Source: Priestia iocasae (GTDB lineage Bacteria; Bacillota; Bacilli; Bacillales; Bacillaceae_H). From it: DNA of 64,000 nt. The translations under genes were made by a program, and so were the position numbers. Shown one piece after another: positions 44,303-54,135 of this stretch (position 1 is its first letter; the number at the start of each line of letters is the position of its first letter). The DNA is taken from assembly GCF_016909075.1 (NCBI RefSeq), contig NZ_JAFBFC010000002.1:1-64000 (forward strand). The letters run 5' to 3'. The notes under the pieces are model-generated. The model saw nothing but the letters and a program-made list of their open reading frames with translations. It was not told the DNA's origin and searched no databases.

Positions 44303-44554
44303 AGAAACGGTAAAGAAGGTGGACTCACACCAAGCTACGGCGTCATAAAAAGCGTATGCAAAAACGTCACCATTCCCGTGAATGTGATGATTCGTCCCCA
44401 TAGTCGAGGCTTTGTGGCAAGCAACATTGCATCATTTGTTGAAAGCGTGCCCGTGAAGGAGATTCATTTTGGCACAGGTGTGCGTCATGAATTCAGCTAT
44501 GAACATGAAATTGATCCGGCGAAAATCCAAGAAATTCGACGTATCGTTGGATAA
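44303..44554 (+). pseudogene. cutC relic with in-frame internal deletion
   Basis: The frame RNGKEGGLTPSYGVIKSVC and IPVNVMIRPHSRGFV is the N-terminal third of CutC (family EGGLTPSYGxIK, VNVMIRPRxGGF). It then passes, without a frame change, into SFVESVPVKEIHFGTGVR and a C-terminal tail like that of CutC (HVGTGVR). The ~110 residues between are missing, as is the start. CutC is linked to copper homeostasis. No start codon or ribosome site precedes it. Confidence 0.82.
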
Positions 44555-44563
44555 AAAGCAACA

Positions 44564-44604
44564 CCCCTTACCTTTTGAACAGGTGTTCTTCAAAAGGTAA
44601 GGGG
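44564..44604. terminator. terminator after the cutC relic
   Basis: Stem CCCCTTACCTTTTGA / TCAAAAGGTAAGGGG, 15 bp perfect, 11-base loop. Confidence 0.75.
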
Positions 44605-44633
44605 ATGTATTTATATTGGTTATTTAGAACATA

Positions 44634-44683
44634 TTTTTCTTAAAACAAATAAAAAGAAGAGCCGATGACTCGACTCTTCTTCT
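44634..44683. repeat. left copy of ~50-bp repeat (includes terminator of the giant gene)
   Basis: The last 29 bases are identical to 51972-52000, and the preceding ~20 bases differ at only a few positions. The core contains the hairpin GAAGAGTCGA / TCGGCTCTTC that ends the giant surface protein gene. Confidence 0.85.
44653..44678 (-). terminator. terminator of giant surface protein gene
   Basis: Minus-strand stem GAAGAGTCGA / TCGGCTCTTC followed by TTTTTATTT, 10 bases past the stop. Confidence 0.85.
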
Positions 44684-44689
44684 ACTATT

Positions 44690-47600
44690 CTACTTATTTG
44701 TGTATCCTACAAACTGCAGCAGTTCATCTAACATTTTCACCATTTGAGCACGTGTTGTGTGGCCATTTGGATCAAAGTTGCCGTTTGCTTTACCCGTGAT
44801 GATGTTCGCTTGTAAAACGGTTCTCACATCACCTTGTACCCACTCGGCAATCGCTTCGTGGTCATTAAATGTGTTAATGTCTTTTGTTGTGTCAAGCTGC
44901 TTCTTGTCATAGCCTACATATGCTAGTGCGCGGCTAATCATCGCAGCTGCTTGCGCACGTGTTACTTTTTCGTGTGGCGCGAATGTGCCATCGACTTTTC
45001 CTTTAATGATGCCTGATTCAACGGCCGCTAGTAATTCAGCTGCGAACCACTCATCACCTTTTACATCACTAAAGCGTCCATCGTACTTCTCCGTTGATAC
45101 AAGTCCTAAGCTACGCGTTAATAGTAAAGCAAGCTGTAGACGTGATGTCCCATCGTTTGGAGCGAATGTTCCGTCTCCTTTACCTTGTACGATAAACTTT
45201 GATGCTAACTTTTCAATTTGTGCTTTGTTCCACTGTTTGTCGGTTACGTCTTTAAACGTCACGACTTCCTCAATGATCACATATGCACTATTTGTATAGC
45301 TGCGCATAATCGCTTCATTTCCTGCGAAATAAGTCGGAACCGCACGGAATGATCCGTCTTCATGCAGCACAATCCCTACTGCACGATCAACGTTCGGTTT
45401 GTTTTTAAGCGTAATGCTGCGCTCCACTGGTTTCGAGAACGTCTTCACTTCCACTTTCTTGTCTCCACTTTGAACGAATACGCTAAACTCAATGACATCC
45501 GATGTGTAGGTGAAGTCTGGTGCGTTCTTCACCGTCGTTTTACCGATTGATACGATAATCTCTTCGCCCGCTTTTAAGTTTTCAACAACAGACTTAGGTA
45601 ACGCGCTCAATGGTAATTGATAACTCCCTGCACTCGTTTCAACCGCAAATGCCACACGGTCGATCGCTTCTTTGTTTTGAAGCAACGAAGCTGCTGGTAG
45701 CTTCACTTCTGCCGGTGCTTTTGTTACATCTTGCTTCACTTCTACTTTTACTTCACTTACCTCTTTGTTTTTCAATACTTCGTTTAATGCGTCTTCTTTT
45801 ACCGTTACTTCATTTCCAGATACGGCAACACCATCGTTTCCGATCGTTGCTTTGTCACCTTCTACTTCAGGTGCTGGTACTGGAGCTGGTGTCGGAGGTG
45901 GTGTTGAACCTCCACCGCCATTACTTGGTGGTGGTGTTGGTGCTACTTGTGCTTTTGTGGTAAACGTTTGTTCCACGTTTTGACCAAGACGTTTTCCGTC
46001 ATAGTCAACCATGTTGCCGTCTACAACAATTTTATAAGTCGTATTTGCTTTTAAGTCAGCTGCTGGTTTAAACGTAAATGTTTTAGATAACAGCTTATTC
46101 GGATCTTCTTCAAAGAAGCCGTTTTGACCATTTGAATCCGTTGAACCTGGTGCATCAACTAATTTGTAACCTGGCTTGTTTTCTAATGTAAAGTTCCCTG
46201 AAATCGCAACATCACCGTTATTTGTTACTTCATATAACTTGATGTTGTCTTTTCCTGCTTCATTCATTAGACGATCAAATTCAACCGTGATTGAGTCTTT
46301 TACTTCAATGTTTGTTGCGTTCTTTGCTGGTGTAATTCCTTTTACTTCCGGTGCCGATGTACGCACTAATGGCACGTTTAATTGTGTTTCTGGCGGTGGT
46401 ACGACAACGTGACGACTAATATAGCTGTCATAGCCTTCTTTACTAAATACAACACGCCAGTTTCCAACCGGTACATCCCATCCGTAACGACCATCTTCTG
46501 TTGTCGTTTGCGGGTTCACTTGACCATAACGCTCTGCATTCCACTGTGTCCATACGCTATTTTTCTCTTCTTCTACAATCGCCGTTACGCCTTGAAGACG
46601 CTCTTGCATGCTACCTTCAAATACGTAACCAGATGGATCGATTAGAACTAACACTTCAATTAATGGAACAAGATAGTCTTTTCCATCTACCGTGTAAGCT
46701 AGTTCGAATAAACGCTCACCGTATGAAGACCAACCTGCAGGGTATTGACCAGTAAATGTCTTACCGTTCTTTGTTAATGCGACTTCTTCACCAAGGAATA
46801 AAATCTTCGCACTATCAACATGTTTATCGAATGTCACATCGACATCGATCGGTGTAAATTCACTAATCGCCATGGTGGCAATTCCTGTGTTTGGATTTAA
46901 CTTGACGTTTTTATTCCAACCAGCTGTAACCGTCACATCCGTAATGTTTGGAACTTCAGGTTCATACGTTATTTCAACTGGTTTTGATGTGTACGTATCC
47001 GTTCCATCTTTCACACGAGCCGTTAATGTATGCGTCTCACCTTCTGGAAGTGTCACTGTCGCATACCACCAACGACCTTCTGTTTTCACAGTCGCAAGAC
47101 GTTGGCTACCTGCATACACGTCTACCGTTGCGCCATCTTTTGCACTACCGTATACTTTGATTTCTTTTGAAGATGTGGTTGCTGGTGCGTTTAACGTCAC
47201 ATTTAAAATCGTTGTCGATGCGTTAAATGCACGCTCGTCCGTACCTGAACCAATTTTTGCTGAAACATCCACCGCTTCAGCTGGCGTATCTTCTTTCACT
47301 TTTACTTCGAAAGTGAGAACGCCTGTTGCATTAGCTTTTGGTGATACCTTTAATCCTGTTAAACCTGCCTGTTTTTCATTATTTAGAATGACTGAACCTT
47401 CTACAAGCTCTACTACATCTGTTGGTATTGTCACACCTAATGGTACATTTGTTGCATCGCTACCGTTGTTTTTATAATCAAGGCGATACTTAATTGTTTT
47501 ACCTGGTGCGACTGTTGTTGCCGAAGACGAGAATGTGTTGCCTTCGCCTGTGAATGTGCTTGCTGAATTGTTAACAAGCGTCACGTTTTTAGCCATTTCG

Positions 47601-50600
47601 TTGCTGTCGCCTTCTAGTTCAAATGTGAATGCTTCTTTCACACTTGGTTGGCGTGAAGCACCGACTTCCATTTCATACTCTTTTCCTGCTTTCAACCCGT
47701 AGATTTCATACGTACCATGACGACTAGACGACGCCCAAGCTACCGTATGTCCACCTACTTCATTTACATTAATCCATGCAAATGGAACTGGTTTTTGATT
47801 GTTGTCTAAGATTTTTCCTTTTAAAACAGTTTCACGTTGAAGATTGATTTCAACTGAACCTTGAACTTCATTTAAATTAATCGTCTTTTGAGTACTCTCG
47901 GTTTTGTAACCAGGAGCATGAACAAATAGATTTAACTTCCCCCTTTTAGGAGCATTTTCAAATACAAATTCACCGTTATCATCTGCTTGCTTCCAGCTAT
48001 AGTATTCATAATCATCTGTATAAGCAGACACACTTGCATGAATATATGGCCCATTAGGCATTAATACTTTTCCTTTTAATGCTTGTGCTTGAGTCAATGT
48101 GATGGTTTGAGTTTGCGTTGTATTTTCTACTTTTAATTTATTCATATTACTATAAGGCACATAATTAGATGCTGAAACCGTTATATAGTAATCATTCGCA
48201 TGAATGGCTTTTAACGTTACGCTACCGTCATCATTGGTCTTACCTAAAATAGTTCCTTTGTTATATCCAAATTTGTTTGCAACATCGTAACTTGATAATT
48301 GCACAAAGGCCTCTTTAATTGGATTCCCATCTTCATCTACAACAGAGAACTTAACATCTGTTTCCTTTATATCTACCTTGTTTATACTTAGAGAGATTGG
48401 ATTCTTTATATAATCAATTTCTTTTTCAATAGCGAACTCACCTGTTGTGGCTTCATATAATCCGTCCCCAGAAATAGAGTAGGTGTAGACACCTGTTGGT
48501 AAATTTATAAACTCTTCTTTGCCAGTCCAGTTACGTAAAACTCCATTTTTACTAACGTAACCTGTTAAGTAAGTTCCAGTCGTTTCATTGTGCAGATTTA
48601 CCCATAGATACTCATTACTTAATGTAATTGGTTTACTACTGGTATCTATAACGTTAAATTTCACGTTCTTTTGCACGTGTCTTTCTGGGATTTTAATTTC
48701 ATACTTATCAATTGGACTTTCGCCTATATCAACACTTCCTACATTTCGAGACAATTCCCTTTTATATTCTACGTCAATTGAATAGCTACCTTTAGGTAAT
48801 ACTTGTTCAAATGAACCTACTTCGTCTGTTTCAAATACAAAAGATGAAGTTGAGTTATATAGTGTTACAATTGCTTTATCTGTTAATGGCTCGTTCCCTT
48901 GAGTGACATTACCTCCAAACTGCGTACCATTAACCCTTTGTTCAATTTCATTGGATGTTATTTCGTTTCCAGCTTGGTCATATGCGACTACTTTAAATGC
49001 GTACACAACGCCTGGCTTTCCGTTAAATACATATGTTGTCTCTTTAACTTTTTCTTTAACAAGATTATATTCTTCATTTTCTTTTACATATACATCATAC
49101 AATAGCCCATTCTCAGTTACATTCCATGATAAGGTAAACTTGTTATCTTCACCTTCTTTTACGACCGCTAACTCTGGTGCGACCGGAGCTGTTTGATCAA
49201 CTGTGATATAAAGGTAGTTAGACACATCACCACTATCAAACTCCGCAAAAACGTCATATGCCCCTTCTGTCAATTGAAGCGTAACTTGAGCATAACCCTT
49301 TTCATCTACTTTGCCACTTCCTACTGATTGCTTTTCTTCGCCTTGTTGCGCAATGAGATTAAAAGTTTCATTAGGTTTACCAACAACATCAATTACAACC
49401 TCTCTAGACGTAATTTGTGTTGATGTAGAAATATGAGTATTTGGCTCATGTTGTTCATCAATTGAAAACATTTCTTCGAATGTTTCTTTTTCATTTGTAA
49501 ATGGATTATTTAACTCTAATACGTACTTATATGTCCCTTTAGGTAAAACTAGATCTTTAAACCAGATACCACGTGTGTGTTCCAATTGCTGTTTTTGTAA
49601 AGTGCTACCTGAAACATCTAAAATCGCCGCATTCATGTTGAGACTTTGATTTTGCCATGCTCCTCCAAGTATAAAATCACCACTTGTTAACTTTTGCTCT
49701 ATATATAAGCCAGATTCAGAACCTTTTTCACTTTCATAGTGAGTATTATAAGCGTGCTCTAGGGTAAAAGTTAAAGAGCTATTAAAAGAAAGTGAAACAT
49801 CTTCATTAAAACTCTTATCTTGTGTATTCCAATATAGATTATCTTGTGTTTCTTCCTTAATACTCTCTATCTCTATAAATTTTTGCCCTGCAGTTACATA
49901 GATATTAGAATCATAAGGTACATTGGTCCATATAGGATTCTTACTATCAACTAAACCAATAGTTTTATGCTTATATGGTGAACCTTGAACATCTTCAATA
50001 GAAAGTTTGACTGTGTTGACTCGTTCATTCACAAAATTAAATGTAGTCTCACTACTTTTAATAACTTTATTGAAAATGTATGTTTTTTTATCTAAAGACC
50101 CACTATATACTATTTCCACATCTAATGGCTTTGATAAAATTAACGGAAGTAAAAAAAGTTCCTTATCTAAATTATCATCTCCATGCCAATCGTAATAGTA
50201 AGCACCGTACAAAAAGTTATTAAAGCGATACTTCATATCGTGTAACCCTTGAAGTTCTTCATTTGTGAGAGACGGTATTATTTGATGAGCATCTTCATTA
50301 AACGTAATAGAGGATAGATTCTTTAATTCTAATCCCGTATAGATCTCTGTATGATAATACAAAAACTGTTGGTTATTAGATTTTTTCAAACGATATATTG
50401 CATCTAATTGATATCGTTTCGTATCAACAATTTCAAATCCTTTGACATTTTCTATAGATAACTCTTCAAAAAATTCTACAGAAGGTCCTACCATGTTTTC
50501 ACCTTCATTAACCTCTGTGATACGTGCACGGTTTAAATGAAGATTAGAATAATCATTCGGTAGATTCAAATTAATTAACTTCATCACTTTAAACGGAGCA

Positions 50601-51757
50601 CTTATCTCGGTAGATTCATAACGGATAAGCGCTGTATAATCTCCTGGAGGAAGGTTTAAATTGTCTTTATAAAAATTAGCGCTATCTACTGTAAACGAAT
50701 TAACAACTTCATTATCACTATTCACAATATCTACCACAAACCCTTGATGTACACTACCTATTCTAAAGTCGCCTCTTGTAAAATCTGCATTTATATTCAA
50801 AGAAGGAGACGCTAAACTTTGATTATATTTTACAAAAGTAACTTCACCTATAGGATTATCCTCTAACTTTAATGTTCGATTTTCTTTAAAAGACGGAGAG
50901 AGCAATTCAAGAGACTCATATGAGAATTGGTGATCATTGAGTTTTCTTTTAATGGTGATAGATACTCTCTTATTATCACTTCTTGTCACATATAATTTAC
51001 CCGAAAACTGCGGAATACCTTCTGCATACAAATAAGCGTAGCTAGAATCATTACCTCTTATCTCTAACGAGCTAAGCTGATATTTACTTCCTAAATCAAA
51101 CGTAATTTCAACTGCATGATCCTTTTCTATATTAAGTGAAAAATTTTCAGTTGCATCCCCACTCTTAAAAGTCTTGACTAATTGATACACGTTCGAATTA
51201 TTATCGAACCCTGTTACAGTCGCACCTTTTACAAGAGATGGATCAGCCAATACTCCTGTATAAGATTTCACACCACTCGAATACCCTAGTATATTTAAAT
51301 TCAATTGCCATGCCTCCAAACTCGACAATCCCGCAGAAGCATAGTCTGGAGAGAAAAATTCCGTTTGATCGTTCCATTTTATCTGTGTTGCTTGTAAAAG
51401 CTCTTCACCTGTAAATGGCACAATATTTACATACACAACCTTTTTAGTTCCTATCAATAAATCTAGCTTTACATTTACCAAATAATTTTTACTAGGCTTG
51501 ATGACCGATGAATTCACTTCAAATGTAGAGTTACCATTATGCATACTATAGTAGTCTACGTATGTATAATGATTTCCCTCATAACCAGTAGCCTCTAGAA
51601 TTTCTACATAGCCATAGTCGAGCTGATAATCTTCTTTCAACTCTACATCAATTGATAACGCATCCTCATTTGCCTTTACCACAACCGGTGCAACCGATGG
51701 CAGCACAAGCGAAAGAACGAGTACAAAGGATAATAAAACTCGTAATTTTTTTGACAT
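44690..51757 (-). CDS. giant SLH-anchored multidomain surface protein
   Basis: About 2355 residues, cell-surface. A signal peptide (MSKKLRVLLSFVLVLSLVLP to KANE) is followed by ~850 residues I do not recognise, rich in Tyr/Asn/Ser. Then come a fibronectin-III-like module (PVAPELAVVKEGEDNKFTLS, ~850-945), several carboxypeptidase-regulatory/CnaB-like beta modules (LKGKVLMPNG, LKGKILDNNQKPVPFAWINV, ~950-1385), a DUF11-like module (VAPGKTIKYRLDYKNNGSDA), a bacterial Ig module (KVYGSAKDGATVDVYAGSQR), another regulatory module and a Big_5/SbsA-like module (GITPAKNATNIEVKDSITVE). A Pro/Gly linker at ~1930-1960 leads to a further domain and three C-terminal SLH motifs (~2165-2355) that bind pyruvylated cell-wall polymer. 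The start at 51757 follows AGGAGG. No catalytic domain recognised; adhesin or scaffold is inferred. Confidence 0.9.
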   Translation of the reverse strand: MSKKLRVLLSFVLVLSLVLPSVAPVVVKANEDALSIDVELKEDYQLDYGYVEILEATGYEGNHYTYVDYYSMHNGNSTFEVNSSVIKPSKNYLVNVKLDLLIGTKKVVYVNIVPFTGEELLQATQIKWNDQTEFFSPDYASAGLSSLEAWQLNLNILGYSSGVKSYTGVLADPSLVKGATVTGFDNNSNVYQLVKTFKSGDATENFSLNIEKDHAVEITFDLGSKYQLSSLEIRGNDSSYAYLYAEGIPQFSGKLYVTRSDNKRVSITIKRKLNDHQFSYESLELLSPSFKENRTLKLEDNPIGEVTFVKYNQSLASPSLNINADFTRGDFRIGSVHQGFVVDIVNSDNEVVNSFTVDSANFYKDNLNLPPGDYTALIRYESTEISAPFKVMKLINLNLPNDYSNLHLNRARITEVNEGENMVGPSVEFFEELSIENVKGFEIVDTKRYQLDAIYRLKKSNNQQFLYYHTEIYTGLELKNLSSITFNEDAHQIIPSLTNEELQGLHDMKYRFNNFLYGAYYYDWHGDDNLDKELFLLPLILSKPLDVEIVYSGSLDKKTYIFNKVIKSSETTFNFVNERVNTVKLSIEDVQGSPYKHKTIGLVDSKNPIWTNVPYDSNIYVTAGQKFIEIESIKEETQDNLYWNTQDKSFNEDVSLSFNSSLTFTLEHAYNTHYESEKGSESGLYIEQKLTSGDFILGGAWQNQSLNMNAAILDVSGSTLQKQQLEHTRGIWFKDLVLPKGTYKYVLELNNPFTNEKETFEEMFSIDEQHEPNTHISTSTQITSREVVIDVVGKPNETFNLIAQQGEEKQSVGSGKVDEKGYAQVTLQLTEGAYDVFAEFDSGDVSNYLYITVDQTAPVAPELAVVKEGEDNKFTLSWNVTENGLLYDVYVKENEEYNLVKEKVKETTYVFNGKPGVVYAFKVVAYDQAGNEITSNEIEQRVNGTQFGGNVTQGNEPLTDKAIVTLYNSTSSFVFETDEVGSFEQVLPKGSYSIDVEYKRELSRNVGSVDIGESPIDKYEIKIPERHVQKNVKFNVIDTSSKPITLSNEYLWVNLHNETTGTYLTGYVSKNGVLRNWTGKEEFINLPTGVYTYSISGDGLYEATTGEFAIEKEIDYIKNPISLSINKVDIKETDVKFSVVDEDGNPIKEAFVQLSSYDVANKFGYNKGTILGKTNDDGSVTLKAIHANDYYITVSASNYVPYSNMNKLKVENTTQTQTITLTQAQALKGKVLMPNGPYIHASVSAYTDDYEYYSWKQADDNGEFVFENAPKRGKLNLFVHAPGYKTESTQKTINLNEVQGSVEINLQRETVLKGKILDNNQKPVPFAWINVNEVGGHTVAWASSSRHGTYEIYGLKAGKEYEMEVGASRQPSVKEAFTFELEGDSNEMAKNVTLVNNSASTFTGEGNTFSSSATTVAPGKTIKYRLDYKNNGSDATNVPLGVTIPTDVVELVEGSVILNNEKQAGLTGLKVSPKANATGVLTFEVKVKEDTPAEAVDVSAKIGSGTDERAFNASTTILNVTLNAPATTSSKEIKVYGSAKDGATVDVYAGSQRLATVKTEGRWWYATVTLPEGETHTLTARVKDGTDTYTSKPVEITYEPEVPNITDVTVTAGWNKNVKLNPNTGIATMAISEFTPIDVDVTFDKHVDSAKILFLGEEVALTKNGKTFTGQYPAGWSSYGERLFELAYTVDGKDYLVPLIEVLVLIDPSGYVFEGSMQERLQGVTAIVEEEKNSVWTQWNAERYGQVNPQTTTEDGRYGWDVPVGNWRVVFSKEGYDSYISRHVVVPPPETQLNVPLVRTSAPEVKGITPAKNATNIEVKDSITVEFDRLMNEAGKDNIKLYEVTNNGDVAISGNFTLENKPGYKLVDAPGSTDSNGQNGFFEEDPNKLLSKTFTFKPAADLKANTTYKIVVDGNMVDYDGKRLGQNVEQTFTTKAQVAPTPPPSNGGGGSTPPPTPAPVPAPEVEGDKATIGNDGVAVSGNEVTVKEDALNEVLKNKEVSEVKVEVKQDVTKAPAEVKLPAASLLQNKEAIDRVAFAVETSAGSYQLPLSALPKSVVENLKAGEEIIVSIGKTTVKNAPDFTYTSDVIEFSVFVQSGDKKVEVKTFSKPVERSITLKNKPNVDRAVGIVLHEDGSFRAVPTYFAGNEAIMRSYTNSAYVIIEEVVTFKDVTDKQWNKAQIEKLASKFIVQGKGDGTFAPNDGTSRLQLALLLTRSLGLVSTEKYDGRFSDVKGDEWFAAELLAAVESGIIKGKVDGTFAPHEKVTRAQAAAMISRALAYVGYDKKQLDTTKDINTFNDHEAIAEWVQGDVRTVLQANIITGKANGNFDPNGHTTRAQMVKMLDELLQFVGYTNK

Positions 51758-51949
51758 TTTATTCCTCCTATTGAATTTTTTACCTAACAATAGTATTTTA
51801 TAACTATTTATCGAAGTAAAGCAATGCTATTTTACTATTTTGGTAGATTTTTTCCATTCTATTTAATAATCCTTATTTATCAAGGATTATTTTTACACAA
51901 ACGAAAAATAAATTACTTTTTATTCCAATATTATTTTTCTAAACAACGT
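51758..51949. other. leader and promoter region of the giant gene
   Basis: Very AT-rich, about 190 bases. AATAGGAGG is the ribosome site at its left end. No hairpin or other gene recognised. Confidence 0.3.
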
Positions 51950-52000
51950 TTTCCTTAAAATAAATAAAAAAAAGAGCCGATGACTCGACTCTTCTTCTAC
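51950..52000. repeat. right copy of ~50-bp repeat (includes terminator of the MBL gene)
   Basis: Near-identical to 44634-44683, in the same orientation; 29 bases at the right end are identical. Confidence 0.85.
51971..51998 (-). terminator. terminator of MBL-fold hydrolase gene
   Basis: Minus-strand stem GAAGAGTCGA / TCGGCTCTTT-like arm followed by nine T, 15 bases past the stop. Confidence 0.8.
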
Positions 52001-52012
52001 TCGTTTATTTCT

Positions 52013-53149
52013 TTAGCTATTCAACGTGCGAGGTGCTTTTGTTTCCTTCTCAACCGTATTCCACCATGACGAAAACGGCGTGTGTAAGTCGTTGCTTAAC
52101 GAAACGGTTTCACCGATTTGAGGGGTGATGAGATTGACATCCGCTTTCTTTGTCTCACGTAAGGCTCGTTCGACAGGTTCTTTCCAGCTGTGGTAGGCAA
52201 GAGTGAAGGCTGCCCAATGGATTAACATCATCTGTTTTCCGTTCGCATCCTGGTGGGCTCTCACCGCTTCTTCAGGCGTCATGTGAACCCACGACCAGCG
52301 TCGGTCGTATTGCCCACCTTCTATTAACGTGAGATCAAAAGGCCCGTATTTTTCTCCGATTTCTTTAAAGTGGGTATCATAACCACCATCTCCGCTCGTG
52401 TAAACACGTGTCCGCTGGCCAAGAATCACCCATCCTCCCCACAGTGTTGTATCTCGATTGAACAACCCTCTGCCGGAGAAATGCTTAGATGGAGTGAAAA
52501 CAATGGTCGTGCCATGAAGGTCGACTTCCTCCCACCAATTCAGCTCGGTTATGTGTTTCTTTTCAATTCCCCAGCGTAGTAAGTGAGCACCGACACCGTG
52601 TGGAACGAAAAAGTGCTGAACCTTACTCTTTAGCTTTCGAATCGAGGGATAATCTAAGTGGTCGTAATGATCATGGGTAATGAGTACGGCATCAATAGAC
52701 GGCATGTCATCAATGATTGACAAGACTCCTTCGCTATAGCGCTTGCTTCCTGCAAATGAAACAGGGGAAGCAATTGAGCCTAGCATCGGATCGACAAGGA
52801 TGTTCTTTTGGTCAATTTTTAGTAAAAAAGCAGAATGCCCAAACCATGTGACGTGATCGTCCTCACTTCGGATTTTGTCCCAGTTGATTTCAGCAACAGG
52901 AAGTGATGTACCTGGATGACGGTCTTTATTACCTGAAAGAGAATCCTTCATGAGCGAGAACATATCGCTTGCACTCATGCTAGTGGTTGTTGGAACTTGA
53001 TTCGTAAACTTTCCGTTCGCATAATGCGTAAACTGTTCATACCACTCTTTTTGTTCTTTGCTTGGATTCCCACCAAAGACAGGATGGACGGTCAAAAACA
53101 GAACTGCTGTTAAAAAAATGACGCTTAAAATAATCACAACATAAAGCAT
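52013..53149 (-). CDS. membrane-anchored MBL-fold hydrolase (NAPE-PLD/UlaG-like)
   Basis: 378 residues. An N-terminal helix (MLYVVIILSVIFLTAVLFL) anchors it, followed by a metallo-beta-lactamase fold: VTWFGHSAFLLKIDQKNILVDP, the metal motif VLITHDHYDHLDYPSI, SKHFSGRGLFNRDTTLWGGW, and a late MLIHWAAFTLAYHSW. This matches bacterial proteins resembling N-acylphosphatidylethanolamine phospholipase D. Substrate unknown. Its terminator is the second copy of a repeat that also ends the giant gene. Confidence 0.87.
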   Translation of the reverse strand: MLYVVIILSVIFLTAVLFLTVHPVFGGNPSKEQKEWYEQFTHYANGKFTNQVPTTTSMSASDMFSLMKDSLSGNKDRHPGTSLPVAEINWDKIRSEDDHVTWFGHSAFLLKIDQKNILVDPMLGSIASPVSFAGSKRYSEGVLSIIDDMPSIDAVLITHDHYDHLDYPSIRKLKSKVQHFFVPHGVGAHLLRWGIEKKHITELNWWEEVDLHGTTIVFTPSKHFSGRGLFNRDTTLWGGWVILGQRTRVYTSGDGGYDTHFKEIGEKYGPFDLTLIEGGQYDRRWSWVHMTPEEAVRAHQDANGKQMMLIHWAAFTLAYHSWKEPVERALRETKKADVNLITPQIGETVSLSNDLHTPFSSWWNTVEKETKAPRTLNS

Positions 53150-53228
53150 GTTTTCTCTATTAATTCCCCTTCCCTATCGGGTTCAGTCTTGTTATGGGAT
53201 ACGAGATCCCTCTACTAGATGATAGCGC

Positions 53229-54074
53229 CTATTCTACAAGTTGAAACGGCGTGATTTGCGTGACATTCATCGTTTTCATTCGAGCAAAGCGCTCATCCGC
53301 ATCATTTTCAAGTATCCATTCATGATGGGTTTGTGCGATCATTGGCTCATCATTCACAGACAGCCCTTCCCAATCAAAATCAACAGACACATGAATCGTT
53401 TGATCCTCTTTTTCTGTCACAGAGAGGTTTTTCGGATAATGCGCGCTCGCTTTTACTCGACTCGACACTGTCGATAACCATTCTTCAAAACCTTCTATGG
53501 TATCAATCTTCCCGCCTGTGCTTAAGTTCAATTCAAATGATTCCGCTAGCAGTTCCTTGAATTTCTCACCATTTACAGCCGCTGTTTCCATGAGATACAA
53601 CCAATAATGCATAAACGATTTCGCTCGATTATCTGCATAAGCACAAGTGAATTCTGGCGGCTCCACAGGATCAATTGGCTCTAAATTCACCTTTGTAAAG
53701 AGCGGTAACTCCTGTTCTCTCAGCTTAAGAAGCGTTGAATAACGAATTCTATAGCTATGTCGACTTTCATCTGGACGTATATTTTGATACAGAATCTCCG
53801 CTTCTAACGAAAGCTCCTCATCATTAACTGGTTGAATCAATGCGCGTTCAACATGATGCGCATTTTGCCAGCCTTCATACATCGCTAATCGCTCTTCAAG
53901 GCCGGCCTTTCCTTTCATCGTACCAGCTGGAGAGGAGATTTCCACGTCTTCTGCTAAAATATCTAATTGATGTTGAATGCGTGCGTTCGTAAATGGCACT
54001 TCATATACTTGATACCAACGATAATACTGTGTGAGTGCCATATGTTGCTGCTGAGTGATAGTGAATTTATCCAT
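53229..54074 (-). CDS. double SnoaL/NTF2-like protein
   Basis: 281 residues forming two similar alpha+beta cone domains. The first starts around YRWYQVYEVPFTNARIQHQL, DILAEDVEISSPAGTMKGKA; the second around KSFMHYWLYLMETAAVNGEK, LLAESFELNLSTGGKIDTIE. Both show the SnoaL-like pattern of an early helix, then 'F/DxxLSxxG.I.G.eg...w'. No catalytic residue can be assigned. The start at 54074 follows AAAAGGAGCG. It sits between an MBL hydrolase and an aldo/keto reductase on the same strand. Confidence 0.68.
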   Translation of the reverse strand: MDKFTITQQQHMALTQYYRWYQVYEVPFTNARIQHQLDILAEDVEISSPAGTMKGKAGLEERLAMYEGWQNAHHVERALIQPVNDEELSLEAEILYQNIRPDESRHSYRIRYSTLLKLREQELPLFTKVNLEPIDPVEPPEFTCAYADNRAKSFMHYWLYLMETAAVNGEKFKELLAESFELNLSTGGKIDTIEGFEEWLSTVSSRVKASAHYPKNLSVTEKEDQTIHVSVDFDWEGLSVNDEPMIAQTHHEWILENDADERFARMKTMNVTQITPFQLVE

Positions 54075-54135
54075 GTTGTGTACGCTCCTTTTCCTATCTA
54101 GGGTCATCATTTACCTAACCCACTTTCTACGATTC

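Noticed and set aside
44985-47477. Long plus-strand frames inside the giant surface protein
   Set aside because: All are antisense to a continuous 2355-residue frame with clear domains; none has a credible start.
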